From: Silurus meridionalis
Taxonomy: Eukaryota > Chordata > Actinopteri > Siluriformes > Siluridae
Length of the DNA stretch: 64,000 nt
Direction of reading: 5' to 3'
Assembly: GCF_014805685.1 (NCBI RefSeq)
Contig: NC_060904.1
Coordinates: 13,586,811-13,650,810 of the forward strand
Shown: positions 47,128 to 60,091 of the stretch, piece by piece
How positions within the stretch are numbered: position 1 is the stretch's first letter
Layout: every line of letters begins with the position of its first letter
Translations under genes and position numbers: made by a program
The notes under the pieces: model-generated
Databases searched by the model: none
What the model was told of the DNA's origin: nothing
The model's input: the letters and a program-made list of their open reading frames with translations, nothing else

Positions 47128-50100
47128 TATATATATATACATCTTAGCAGTTGAGGTATAAGGGCAAACTGAGAAAGTGTTAAAGATCTGACTTTTATCT
47201 GCATGTATTTTAAATGTGGATGTAAACGCAAAAGAAAAAGGATTGTTTCCATATTATTATTATTTTTAAACATTCCACAAAGGTGTTGTGCCAGGAAGCT
47301 ATAGGCTATATAAATTTTTTAATAAGATCGCTTCCCACTTCCAAACCGTCTGGGCTCAGTGAATGCAAATCCTTTTTTTGTCAAAAGCTAAATCCAGTGT
47401 GCTGGAGGCTAAAAAGAAAGTAGGATGATATATCTTGAAGCTGTGCTATGTTTAGAATTGAATGTGCTTATTCAAAAATGACTCACGGTGTACATATTAT
47501 TGCATGTGTGGAGGTGAGACATTCTCCGCATTGTCTGGGTTCAGGCTTTGCGTGATTTTCCTGTACAGAACTGAACATACAGACGTTGTGCTGTTACTAA
47601 CTAACAAACACTGGTCTTCAAAGTGCAATGATAGCATTCCAAAAATATTTCAAATAATGCATATAGTTTTGTGTTTCAAAACATTATATTACAGATGAAC
47701 GTTGCATCAGTCAGTTATTACACAATGTTTCCATTTTTAATGCAACAGGAATTTGTGTCTATTTGAGAATTAATTTAAATATATTTAAATATACTTTTTG
47801 GTCTTCACTGTTTTCCAATGCTTCACCTGACTTACATTTCCATCATATTATAGTACTCATATATGATATGCTTTCATAAACCATATAGCAGTATATATTG
47901 GATCTGATGCGATTGTATTTTAAAGTAAAGCAATGAGGGTGGAAGCTATTTTTAAATCTTAAATTTGTTGTGCTTAATGTTATAATTACAATTAAGATTA
48001 TTTATACAGCAAAACAATATACTGGCAATACAATTTCTCTGTACATAGCGGAAAAGTAACATTTTATAGCGTAATGTCAAAACTTTTTTAATTAAATGTA
48101 AATAATAATGTAAATTTTTTCGGGTAGCGCTAAAAACACCTTTTAAAAACAAAGACTGTTTGAAATCATTATCCTGGCTGGATCAGGTAACTGTCACAAC
48201 ATTGCAGGGAACCTGGCAAGAACATCATCTGTAATACTGTTGGAAAAAATCATACAAATTCAAAAGAGATTGGAAGCATTGTAAAGAACCTAAGAAGTGA
48301 ACGTCCATGAACATCCACTGTTGCAGGCACAACAGATTTGGCATTGACATGCATACTGTAGCCCGATATGTATGGAAATATTTGGGACACCATGTAAACT
48401 ACATTTTTTGTAGATGTACTCCAAAACCTTGTTTTCGATGTAGTATTGAATTTCTAGATTTTCTGCTTGCTTCCTAATTGCACTTGAGAGTGAAGTAAAA
48501 ATAAACTACTGTATCTGCTTCAACGAACAGCATTTTCACTGTCTAAATTGCATTGGATTTAAAGATGAGCACTTGCATTTTAAAAATCTGTGCCCTATTA
48601 AAACTGAAACTATACTGTGTATCAAACAGGGTGTACTTTAGAAATATATGATAGATTTAGGGCATAAATAACTTGCAATAACACTCTTCTGTGTTTTACT
48701 CAACTCTGAATACACTTATTTTTTCCTGGAAAATAACTATTCTAACTATTAAATTAAAATATTTTTTATGCCTCTTTACACTTTCAAAATTTGAAAGCTA
48801 AATTTTCATTGTAACCAATTAAAACACAAGTGGAAAACAACATCATATAATCAAACGTATGTTATACGATTGCTTTATGACTTATCGGGAAATTAAATAC
48901 TAATGCAAATAAATATTTCTTCGATCGCTATCAAGTGGATCATTTGAACATTTTCGTACAAGTGCAAGTTGAACATTTTATATACAAACTCCACGAATTT
49001 GCCTTACAGTCACCTATAGGTTTTAATTTGTTTTTACTAACTTCTCACTATTGTTAATTTTATTAATATTGTCTATGCGTCTCGATACAATATCACAGTG
49101 GAGAAAGCTCTGTATTTTGTCCAATAACTGTAATTAATCATGATAATATGACTTGCAGGATAGAGATTCACAAGGCTTTATCATTCTCTCATTCTCTTAT
49201 AAGTGCAAGATTTAACCTGGGCTGCTGATGTTCACAATACTCACTGCCAGATTTGTGCTAAAATATGACATAATCACACCCCATACTGCAAGCCCCACCT
49301 TGAAACATCTTCATCAACAGGAAAAAAACCCCACAAACATTATAAGATCCCTGCCTAACAGAGGCATAAAGTAGTTCAGTTTTGTTACTGGATTGTGCAG
49401 CACTTTGGTGGGATAATATCCATTTAAATTCCATTCTTTCTCTTTTCTATGCTAAGCCTTGCAGACAATGCTTATTTTCAACTTCAGCTCAATTAACTTG
49501 CAATAGAAACAATATTGAAACACAAAATCTCCTGCAGATGCTTTGGGATTTTCCAGCATGGCGTGTACATAGTAACAGATGGAATTGTAATAAGATGAAT
49601 GGGACTTGGAGAGAATCAAAATCACCCTGTTGTTTCATAATTAAAAAGACACCATTCGTTTGTAGCATGAACATGATTTAACTTTTAAGGTTGGAAAATT
49701 TCAGCCTTGAAGCTGCTCTAAACTTTAGCTTCAAGCAATTACAGGGTAAACATCAAAATCATTAAAATGCTTCCATAAACACAAATTCAGAATGTTAGAA
49801 ACTGTAAAAGACCAGTAGTGCTGCAAGTACCAATGCTAGTTTAGTAGCTAGCTAACTTCCAACTTATTTGTCTTGCCTATTGATCTAAGGAATAAAACCT
49901 AAAAAATTTTTTAGGTTTTTAAATATTGAACTATCAAATCCTAAAGTGTTTTCTTGCTGTTTTACAACAGCAATTTAGCACTACTACTAATATATTTTTT
50001 TATTATCTATCAAATATATTTGTATTGCTTTATATTATGTTTAATGTGCTGCAAAACAACTTAGTCCCTGTTTTTACTTATATTGACAATATTTCCTTAT

Positions 50101-51399
50101 CCTGCATCTCAAAGTTTCTGTCTATTGACAGAATAGGACAAAAAAAACAATAAAACAAAAAATCAATCTTAAGTTTTGTGATTTAAAAAGTTCTGGTACC
50201 GGAGACTGGAGAAATAAACATTTTCCTCACCGGAAATTTCACCATAAATATGAATAATTCTTGTTATTTAATCTTTTTTTTAATGAGCTGGATTTAATTA
50301 ATATAAATTAAGTATAAACCTGTGATTTATACTAGAGGGCAAAACATAGTTCTCTTTTAGTAAATAAATAAGCATACTGTATTCTTACTAATTAGAATTG
50401 TAAAGCCCTGCAATCTTTAATGCTGACACTGAAACACATTGTGGTTTGTTGATATACAGATTCTTTCCAGGACCTAGATTTATTTATTCTATTTTAAGTC
50501 TTATTGTTTATTGTATTTCTACTCAGCCAACTATTTTATCTCTTGACTTTAGTTTTGTTTGCAGCACTGTGTGTTTGAAAGGCTCGATCTATGCAGTTCA
50601 TTTGCGGACATCTGGGCTGTGTTTGGCTCAGGAAATTACAATCAGTGCATGACTACAGATAGAAAGATAGAGAAGAAGAGAGTCATGAGGTGTGCACAGC
50701 AGTCCATAGATGGCCAACTGTGCTGCATTGCAGAGAGACAGGAGATCTGTTTCTGGGATTCACTTTGAAGCTCAGGTTTCACACAAAGTAGTTTCACCAT
50801 TAATTCTATGCAGAAAGTCAATCAGGACCAACAAACAAAGATACAGTTGTGTGCTTTATAAGCAGCTCTGTTTATTTTGGCTTTAATTTTACAGTCCAGT
50901 GGGTCTCATTCACAGGTGGTCCATGATTTTGTCCATCTATGACCATCATCACTTGAGTTACTTGACATAAGTTGTATGAAGAATTGATAATGAGTCTAGG
51001 GGCTGACACAATGGGTGGACTCGAGGTTTGTAACCTTTTTACTCATAAAGCATTGCTCTTTAAGATTGTGTGACAAGAAATGAATGATTGGGCCAGGAAG
51101 TCTACTGTTAAAAAAAGATATAAAATATGAGAGCAAATCACTTCACATTCTCCAAATCTACTTATCAAAATTAATTAAAACACATACAACAAATACATTA
51201 ATCTGTATTGAAAACACATGGGTTTCTTAGAAAATGTTCCTCACTGATCTGACTAGAGTACATACACTATGATGGGCCATACAGCTTCAGCAGATCAGCG
51301 AGAGCGCACGCATCCAAAGTTTTAGTCAATGCAAAACTTAATAGCTCGTCACTGTAGCTTGAAAAAGACTAGGATGATATGGATTTATTTTTTCACACT

Positions 51400-51490
51400 A
51401 TTAAAGGGCCCTTGTCCATGCGGTTATCTCAAAGCAGCTTTACAGAAATCCAGATCATAAGGAGTAAATATCAAGTCAAAGTGAACAAAA
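51400..51490 (-). repeat. Dispersed fish repeat fragment (inverted)
   Basis: The reverse complement contains TTTCTGTAAAGCTGCTTTGA, the phrase seen at 44200-44220. It is a short fragment. Confidence 0.5.
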
Positions 51491-51830
51491 GTAATACAAA
51501 TACTATCTTAGAAACAATAGACAGAAACCTTAGAAGGTAGAGTGTTGTGGTGAGTTGTTGTGAGGTTAGTCAGGCACTCAGATTTAAGATCAGTGACTTC
51601 CTTTAATCACACTGTTAATACATTCAAAATGATGGTGCACAAAATACAGATTTAGGTACATTCAGTGCTCTGGCACATGGAGTTCTTCCAAACCCAGCGC
51701 TGTCTGAAATCACTCCCTCACACAGACACAGACCTTCAGACAACACTTGGAAAAACACTCATCATGATGAAATCACCATGAATGTTGCCAAATTACCTAC
51801 TAGTCTAAAATCACACACATAATAAGAGCT

Positions 51831-51834
<4 letters not shown>

Positions 51835-51898
<64 letters not shown>
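51835..51898. repeat. (TA)n microsatellite
   Basis: A pure TA tract of about 64 nt. Confidence 0.97.
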
Positions 51899-51900
<2 letters not shown>

Positions 51901-52900
51901 CTGTATGGAATGCTTCATTAATGATTACCTTGTGGTTTCATAGTTTTATTATTATAAAACACTTTTATTAATATATTTACAGTGTATATGAATTTGTCTG
52001 TCAAAATTCTGTCCAGAAGAATTATTTTTTTTTTTTTCATTTTAAGCTCTGGTTTAAACTGTTTTTCTTTTCATTCATGTTTCAAATCTATTCTGCTTCA
52101 GGAAATTAGCAAGATTTATTGGAACTTAACCATTCAGAGTGTTAGTTAGTAAATGAGAGACTTAATAAGCAGCACTTATATAAGACTGCTGCTTTTGTCT
52201 TGCTGTTATTTTTTCTGTTTAAAAACTACAAAAAATATACTGATGTTGCATAAGCTTTTTACATTAGATCTATAGAACGCAATTCTGTTTGGGGAAAAAC
52301 TGTTTACAATGCAAAAAAATTTATAAAGATGTGGCCATAGCAGTGAGTACTGGGCCATGCTCAGGGTGTGCATCGACGCAGATTCACTGTCACCATGGCA
52401 ATGTGTTCCAGTTCTATTATTCGCATCTCGCTGTTTTCCATCTTCACCTGCTGTGCCACTCCTGTAGCGCGTTTGCAACACGCCTCGTTTTCTGATTCCG
52501 AGTACGGGCGAGCCACGTGAAATCTAAAGGTAATTCTTTTTATCCTTCACGGTCATCTTGACTTACCTCTGCCTCTGCAGGGCTCGAATTAATCGAGGTA
52601 CCACGTTGATGTATAAGGAAAACAAGAAGGTAACCGGATGGCCTTTTTCTCCGTGCCTTGAGGTGTTTGGGTCTGTTTAGAAGCTCGGTTTTCACCCAGA
52701 GTATAAATTCATCCTAACTTTCATTCAGTGGGGAATGAAAGCACTTTGCTTAACCCTGACATATTTCATTGTATTTTAAAATACCGAGAACATCTTAGTT
52801 TCTTCTTGGTTGTAAGCAGCCATAACTATTTTAATGAAGACACTCATAACAAACACATAATATTAAAGGAGTCGCTAGTTTCATGCTTAAAAAAACCAAA

Positions 52901-52904
<4 letters not shown>

Positions 52905-52983
<79 letters not shown>
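52905..52983. repeat. (TA)n microsatellite
   Basis: A pure TA tract of about 79 nt, the longest in the window. Confidence 0.97.
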
Positions 52984-52987
<4 letters not shown>

Positions 52988-55469
52988 AATAATAAAAAAT
53001 GAAGTTATTTGGCCACTCAGCAAATGTTTTCGATTTAAAGACAAATTGGACTAAGTATGTAAGTAAGTAAATCAGTTAGTCAGTTGGCTAGCTTTAATTT
53101 ATTTACATAAAAATATATATACTTTTAAATATATATAAATAAATGAGATGATCACATTTATTTTAGAATATATTTCTGCCTAGAACAGCATTGTTGAAAT
53201 GGAATGCATGGAAGATATTTTTGAAACGAACAAGGCTTTTTTTAGTCTGTCAAAGTCCCCAGAGTTGTGATTCACACACCCCCAAGCAGTGAGACATGGA
53301 ACCAAAAATCCAGAACTGCTTCAGATTTCTGTCAGCCTACACACACCTCTTCTTCTTTTTTTAGACTTCCTTAAAAAGTGTTCTATTTGAATGGTAAATG
53401 GTTGGTTCCTCTGGTCCTGTTTCCTCATTTATATTACTCAGCATGGCGAAAAGGATGTTGCATGTTAAAGGGGAAATGTTAAGGTTGTGTTTATAATATC
53501 TAAATCCTTTTATTCCTAGTTCTCATGGGCATAGTCGGAAATGAAATCATTTTGCATAACCTCTTTTTTGACCATCCATCCATCCATGATTGTGTCTTTG
53601 CTTATGTGGTGTGTTGAGAGATATGTATAAATGTAGAAATACTAACCGACTTCTTGCACAAATCGGTAAACATTTCGGACTAAAATAAAAAAAAAAAAGT
53701 ACCACTGTTCCTGATTGGTCAGATGGGAATTGATTTATTTTGTCTAACTTAAGTTTCCAGCTACAAGTTTTATATCAATGCAGTCATTCTTGTTCTTGTT
53801 AACATGTTTTGAAAATGTGCACAAGGTCGATGGTGATCATTTTTGGAAGGACTCTCCAGTCTCTTGGTTCAGGATTGAGTTTTATTCTTTATATAATATG
53901 ATGTTTCCTTCCTTTGATATGGTGTCAAAAATAGGCAGTAGGATCAAACCCAGGAAGCACACAGAAAAAAGAACCAAACCAGAGCTTTGAAAATAATTGA
54001 GTGAGAAGTTTGAAGATAGACAAATGACATGTGACCAGTCAAAACAGTTATGTCATTATAATTAGAAATTAGAGCAATGTTTGCTTTCCCCTCATTGTAT
54101 GCTATGTAGTAAAGTATGTGACATTAGAATAATTTTTTTGGAAACTGGAAAGCGTCCTGCAGCGTCCTGACATTGAACGCATGAAGTGCCTAGTAGTAGT
54201 TCTCTAAAAAGGACACATGTATAGAACTGACACTTTGTATTACCACAGTGAGCACAGGCTTCAGACAGATATCAAAGCATATAAACATCCCAATCTGCTT
54301 CATAAGTATGTGCTTATTTACATCCCCTAAGGGTTATGTTGCAGTATATGGAGCTTCAACAGTCATCTGCTGGACAAACACACATTCCAATATTTCCTCC
54401 ACACGCCATCACGTTTATTTTGGCTTTTGTGTTTTGTGTCTTTTGTGTCTACAGCCATTGTAATAATTAAGGCTTTTTTTTTCAGATTCCCAGAAACAGA
54501 AGCATCTCAAAATGCTCCAGACTCTGTGTCTGCTTTCAACCTGACATGTTTTATTGCATGCTTATGACTGCTAAATTCTTGTTCCTTCTTTAGCTGCAAG
54601 TGAGTTTATAGCAGTGGATACACAAGCAAGCAACACACAGTTGGGACATTTTAAGAGAAGGACATTTTGCACTGGGCAGTTCTGGCACATGGCTATTGCG
54701 TGTTTATAAAACGAGTGTAGGAGCATCTTTCATGTTGTACAGTTTGATCATAACAATAATAATACAGTCAAACAATATGTTTTAATCACCATATTATGGT
54801 GTAATAGGTCAATTAAATAGGTTATTAGTTCCAATATATTAATTGAACACTGTTGAAAGAAACTTGTAGTTTTTGTCCATTTATGGTTACATGTAATTTT
54901 GTGAAACTTTTCGCAAAAAGTCACTGTTGATTTGGCACTTATATACAGTCCTTTCTTTTGTGAAGTTCTGATCATTTTGTGAAATATTAATGTTATATTT
55001 ATATTTATATGTCTAGCTGTTTTAAAGCGCTGACACTTTAGAGTTACTTGAGACCCTATAGTTTAATAAACGTCTCCTTACAGAAAATGTCACCAATTTT
55101 TGTTAAGCAACAATACATTTGCTTATGTGTTTATTTATATGCTTAGGTTATATGATGCCTCTGCCATACATGTGTCTGAATTAGCAGCTAGTATACAATC
55201 AAATTTAATCATTTCTGATTCATCGTGTAGCCAGAATTATTGTTAAAACAAAAAAAAAAAAACAATCAATCGAATTAGAAACAAGACATCCAAATTAGAC
55301 TTCTCATAATTTATATATACATAAATTACATACCTTCTGATTGGTCATTCATGCAATTATAAAATCAGTCAATCGTGTGGAAACAGAACAATGCGTTAAA
55401 TTGTGCAAAAATTATACCGTTCAAGAGCTGTTAATGTAACAAAAAAAAAAGAGTTCTGTGAATTTGATG

Positions 55470-55775
55470 ACTGAGATTGTCATTGTTGTTGCCAGATGGG
55501 CTGGATTAATTTGCTCAGAAACTGATAATTTCCTGGAAATTTTCCACGCAACAGTCTTGAGAGAGTTTTCACAGAAAAACTGCAACAACAAAAAAGCATC
55601 AAGTGAGAGACAGTTCTGCAGACGAAATCATCTTGTTGAGAGAGCTCATAGGGGAATGGCATGAAGTTGATATGAGGGTTGTAGCAACTAAAATAATTAC
55701 TTTGTACAATCGTTAGCAGAAAAGCATCTCAAAATGCGCAAAATGTCGCACTTTAAGGTGGATCAGGTTCACAAA
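55470..55775 (+). mobile_element. Tc1-like relic, family C
   Basis: CAACAGTCTTGAGAGAGTTT, CAAAAAAGCATCAAGTGAGA and AGACAGTTCTGCAGACGAAA match the 5' transposase region of the family represented at 6630-7070. It is frame-broken and has no intact product. Confidence 0.6.
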
Positions 55776-56726
55776 GAGGTTGCACTGAGAATAAATGGAC
55801 TGGGTTTCACTTAAAAATCAGAGGCTGAAGCTCTGAAAAATTAAAGACTGGAAATGAGCAAGCATTGTTTTTACTTTATTAGCTATCATTTATTGCTATT
55901 TAAAACAGTAAATGGCAACATGGCCCCAGGCCTAAAGTGTTTTATGGGTACCATAAACAAACACTAAATATGCAACCAGACTGTGAAGACTTTATAAAGA
56001 CTGGAATATAACACTCTAATTGAACTTTGTAAAGTGTAAGACTAGTAATAAGCTAGTAACATTCTATCACAAATTGCAATGACTGGTCACATGTCAATTT
56101 GCCAAGAATTGATGCTCAACATCATGAGTAACATTAGCACTACACCTGAACACACTGACATGAAAATACCACAGTTGGGTGTTAATAGCCTAATCATCAG
56201 AACATATAACAGATGATGCAGCAGATACTTGACCCAGACCACTTGCAAAAAGTAATCGAGCTCGTCCTACTAACTCAGAGTGCATCCCTTATAAAGCTGG
56301 GTTCTGCCATAAAAATGTTTGACTCTAATCCCTGCTCACAAAATGAACTGATTTGAATTATTAAGAACAAAATGTACATGCAGAGTAATACACAGTGGCA
56401 TAGCTCAAAAGCCTAATGATGTATGCTTGGCATTTTGCTTTTTTGCTTCAATCAGTCAATAAATGAATGAGTGCTTTTTTGGCACTCTGTTCTAAATAGT
56501 GTGTGGTAATTGAATTGTTGTAACTGGTCCAGATGAGCACGTATGAAATTAATTTATAAAGCTTTTATAAATGTTTTAATGCTGAAATTAGTCTTTGAAA
56601 AGTCAACTTCAGATGTACCTTCTTGTTCACTTAGCTCTAAATCTCTGTACCGTCTTTGTAGTAGCATTGGACAATCCACATTTCAGTATCTTAGGTCTGT
56701 AAATATTATTTTGGACGCATTCTGTA

Positions 56727-56728
<2 letters not shown>

Positions 56729-56767
<39 letters not shown>
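56729..56767. repeat. (TG)n microsatellite
   Basis: A pure TG tract of about 39 nt. Confidence 0.97.
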
Positions 56768-56768
<1 letters not shown>

Positions 56769-57129
56769 CTTTGTGCTTCAGCACTAGATGAGCCATGCTA
56801 ACACTTTGTGACTCCATAAGGTTTTAACTGACCTGTAAAGTCATTTGATGACATTCTCCTGCAATGTACTTAATCAGAGCTAAATTGCGCATGAAGAAAT
56901 TGGTGTTTTTTTCTCCACTGCCTTCCTGAAGCTTAAGTGCTATTTTTCAGACACCAAGGGTTGTAAATGTTAGTGTTTATTTATATATCTAATTTGCCTC
57001 CCCTCTAACCTGCCTACGCCTCACTATTTTCTCACAGATCTTTTACTCTAAGAACAGCAGCGACTTCCTCTCTTCCACATCATGCCTCTTACCAGATACT
57101 TAGATTTGGCAAAGGATACACGGTGTGAG

Positions 57130-57440
57130 CAGACATAGTGGGCTATAAAGGAATCAAAGTTGTGTGTAGTGGTGGTAGATTAGTAAATAGTAAAGTGCAT
57201 AGCTATTGCATAGTGCATTATTTTGCATTATTGTGCGACCAAAATAGTGGATTGTATGTCTTAGTAGTGCATTTTGTGTCTCTGATTATCACTAATAATG
57301 TATTATGTGGTTACAGTACTGCATTATAGGACACTAACAGTGTATAATGGATCACAGTAATTGATTGTAGGACTCTAATTATGCATTATGGTCACAGTAG
57401 TGTGTTATGTGGTAACAAAAGTGCATTATGGGGTCAGTGA
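57130..57440. repeat. Diverged short tandem repeats (AGTGCATTATG)
   Basis: The phrases AGTAGTGCATT, AGTACTGCATTATAGG, TATGCATTATGGTCACAGTA and AGTGCATTATGGGG recur at irregular spacings of roughly 25-40 nt. It is an old degenerate minisatellite. Confidence 0.5.
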
Positions 57441-58084
57441 GTCTTATACTGTAAAAAAAAAAAAAAAGAAGTCTGTCCTTAATGATACTACAGATATACA
57501 AAAATATAAATATATATAAATATATATTTTGTTTAAATATGAGTAAAATTTTGTTTAAAAAAACTTATTTTTTTAATAGAATCTTAAATTTCAGCACTCC
57601 TGTACCTCAAAAGCACATGCACGCAAAGCTTCCTAAATCCCCTGGCAGCTGTGGAGGATAGGATAGAATGCTCTTTCTCTAATAAGATCTTCATCTTTTA
57701 ATGAACGCCTGTAATTAGTTCTCCCTCGACTGTCTCCTGTCACTAATCCCATGCTGATATCCGTGTCGATTTTTTGTTTCGCATGTAGAGCAGTAAGTTC
57801 TTTGAATAAAGGTCACCCTGGCTTTTATTTATTAAGAATTTATGCACATTGATGCCAAAGAAAACAATAAACATAAGAGCTTCTCTTTCACAAGGAGCTA
57901 GCTGTCTGTACAAAAGTGTGTTTTAGGGATTGATTCTTATTTGCAAAACTTGTTGCGAAATTTCTCAACCAACCATCATTCTATTTTCTTGCAATGAGTT
58001 TTCTGATTAGTCAAAAGATTAGTCTACTGTGGCAACATTTAGTTTGCTATTTATTTTCTGAGATAATTTTTGTTGGCTACCAAA

Positions 58085-58830
58085 TAAAATCTGAGGTAAC
58101 TTTTAACTAAATAATAATAATCCTCTTAGGTAACTTTAGCTAATTATTATTACTCTTCTGAGGTAACTTTTATGTAGCTTGTATAAATTTTCTTAGGTAA
58201 CTTTTAGTCTTTTATTATTATTCATTCAAGGTAATGTTTAGCTAGCTTTTATTAATTTTATTAGGCAACTTTTAGCCAACTATTATTTCTCCTTTGAGGT
58301 AACTTTCACCGAAAACTCCCTAATGTTCTGTTCTTTTTTTTTTTTAGATTGCTACAAATTAACTTCTGAGGAAACTTTTAGTTAACTATCAATATTTTCT
58401 GAGGTAACTTTTGGCTAAAAATCATTGATTTTTAAAGAAATATTTAGCTAACTAAATATTTCTATTTTGATGTAACTTTTAACCAACTATTATTATTTTC
58501 TGATGTAACTTTTAGCTATTGTTTCTCTTCTGAGGCAACCTTTAGCTGTCATTAATCTTCTGAGGTAACATTCAGCTATCATACATTTTTTATGTAACTT
58601 TCAGCGAACTATTATTACTTTTCTGAGGTAAATTTTGGATAGCTACAAATTAATGTCTGAGGAAACTTTTAAGTAATCATCATTAATCACCTGTTGTGAT
58701 TTCTAGCTATGAATAATTATCTGTGGTGTCTTTTAGGTACCTATCAGTATCTTCCAACTACAAACATTTTGTAAAATATTTTAGCTAGCTGTCACTGAAC
58801 ATTTATCGTAAATTTCAGCTAGCTATCAAT
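58085..58830. repeat. Diverged minisatellite, period about 34 bp, 15+ units
   Basis: The core (T)CTGAGGTAACTTTTAGCTA with an ATTATTATT spacer recurs at about 58093, 58128, 58161, 58195, 58229, 58263, 58298, 58369, 58402, 58471, 58504, 58533, 58563, 58593 and 58626. Spacings are 29-36 nt or doubles. Units differ from each other at several positions. It is non-coding. Confidence 0.8.
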
Positions 58831-59293
58831 AATTTTATAACGTTAACTGGTATTTTATTTTATATTCTGTACTATTTTTATATAGTTGCCATTCCTTTTT
58901 TTGTAATAAATAAGTTAAATGTCACTTCACAAGAAAATTATATTTCTTAAAAAATATTCACCTTGCCATTAATAATGTTCTGTGGTTACATTTAACCTAC
59001 TATCTATAATCTTTCTTTTGAATAATTTTCGATGTTCAGTAGTAAGTTTGATTTAGTCTGAAGTAATCATCTGTGTCATGATCTGTGTAGTAGCTATGCT
59101 GCGAGACATTTATAATGATGTGTTTTCGAGAAAAGGTGAAATGAAAATGTATCTGTTTGTGAGACAGAATTTCTCCAGGTCAACAGTCTGGGAAATGATG
59201 GACTGCTAAGATTGTAAAGCGAGAGATATTGTAATTATAGGCAGGCAAACAGACGACCCTGTTTGTTATCTGAGGAAAATCGTTTACTAAGAG

Positions 59294-59350
59294 GACGGAT
59301 GTCGTGTGTTTGTGTGTGTGTGTGCGCATGCATGCATGCATATGTGTGTG
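59294..59350. repeat. Alternating purine-pyrimidine tract (TG/CATG)
   Basis: TGTGTGTGTG passes into GCGCATGCATGCATGCATATG, a long alternating stretch about 570 nt upstream of the gamma start. Such sequence can adopt Z-DNA; whether it does so here is unknown. Confidence 0.8.
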
Positions 59351-59519
59351 CTTGCCACGTGAACCTGGTGTGTCTGGTGTGTGGTGCACAATCAGTCTGG
59401 AAGTCAGGAGGATAGAAAAGATGCTATTACTGCTAATGGCCCCACACACACGCACACACATGCACATACACAGCTACACACTGATGCTGTATCTCTGGGT
59501 AGAGCTCATTAGGTCTTAG

Positions 59520-59919
59520 GTGCTCATCCACAGCGCATCCTCCGATTGGCTGAGGGAGGAGGAAAGGAGGCTCTGCTCATCCTCTCCCCCTCTCTGTGAG
59601 AGAGAGAGAGAGAGAGAGAAAGTGATAGAGAAAGAGTGTGTTCACTCTCTAGAAACAAGAGCAGTCAAGACGAGCAGACAGCCTCTTTCAGTTCAGAGCT
59701 CTAGTGCTGCCTGCTCCTGGGATCTCATTCACACACATACACACACAAAAAAAAAGCAGAAACACAGTGCAATCTGCTACAGATAGGCGCATAGTTTTCA
59801 TCTACAGGCTTTTTTTTCTTTTAGGGAGCAGCTAGACAATCTCAATTTCAAGCATCCCAACTTTCACATTAGAGACACACGTCTTTATTTTTTTGACGCA
59901 AAAGTATTTTGAGGGCAAA
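59520..59919 (+). promoter_or_regulatory. Candidate promoter and 5' UTR of the gamma isoform
   Basis: The gamma first exon needs an internal promoter, and this is the only nearby region with promoter-like content. It has an inverted CCAAT box (GATTGGCTG, 59544-59552), a GGAGGAGG/GAGAGAGA purine stretch and raised GC, but no clear TATA box. An 88-codon upstream frame (59520-59786) and a stop in frame with the gamma ATG (59833-59835) would lie in the leader if transcription starts upstream. The start site itself cannot be placed. Confidence 0.5.
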
Positions 59920-60091
59920 ATGGGAAGGCAGAGCAGCGATGCCACCAGCTCCACACCGAGCACCGGATCGTGCTCCAGCTCTGGGAACGGGCGCATGCAG
60001 CGCTCACAGAGCCGCATGAGCCTGTCTGCCTCGTTCGAAGCACTGGCTGTCTACTTCCCTTGCATGAACTCGTTCGATGAGGAGGAAGGAG
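59920..60091 (+). CDS. rims2: rims2 gamma isoform first coding exon
   Basis: The start ATG is the first in frame after TAG at 59833. The exon encodes MGRQSSDATSSTP, a Ser-rich stretch, then MQRSQSRMSLSASFEALAVY and FPCMNSFDEEEG, and leaves in phase 1 (GGA G|GTAAGA). The MGRQ start and the QRSQSR-SLSASFEALA-YFPCMNS block are the hallmark of the RIM2 gamma N-terminus. Joined to 62999 it gives DEEEG-E-AGGKK. The gamma protein lacks zinc finger, PDZ and C2A and carries only this leader plus C2B. In mammals it is expressed mainly in brain. Confidence 0.96.

Noticed and set aside
52581..52630. Exon-like segment after CTGCCTCTGCAG with possible donors GTACCA and GTAACC
   Set aside because: The acceptor is good but in the phase needed (1) a stop follows after nine codons (CGT TGA), and the earlier donor leaves phase 0, which does not fit the flanking exons.
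57039..57120. Strong pyrimidine tract and acceptor TTTTCTCACAG before ATCTTTTACTC
   Set aside because: In phase 1 the sequence meets TAA after four codons, and no clear in-frame donor follows. Most likely an intronic decoy, though a terminal exon cannot be excluded.
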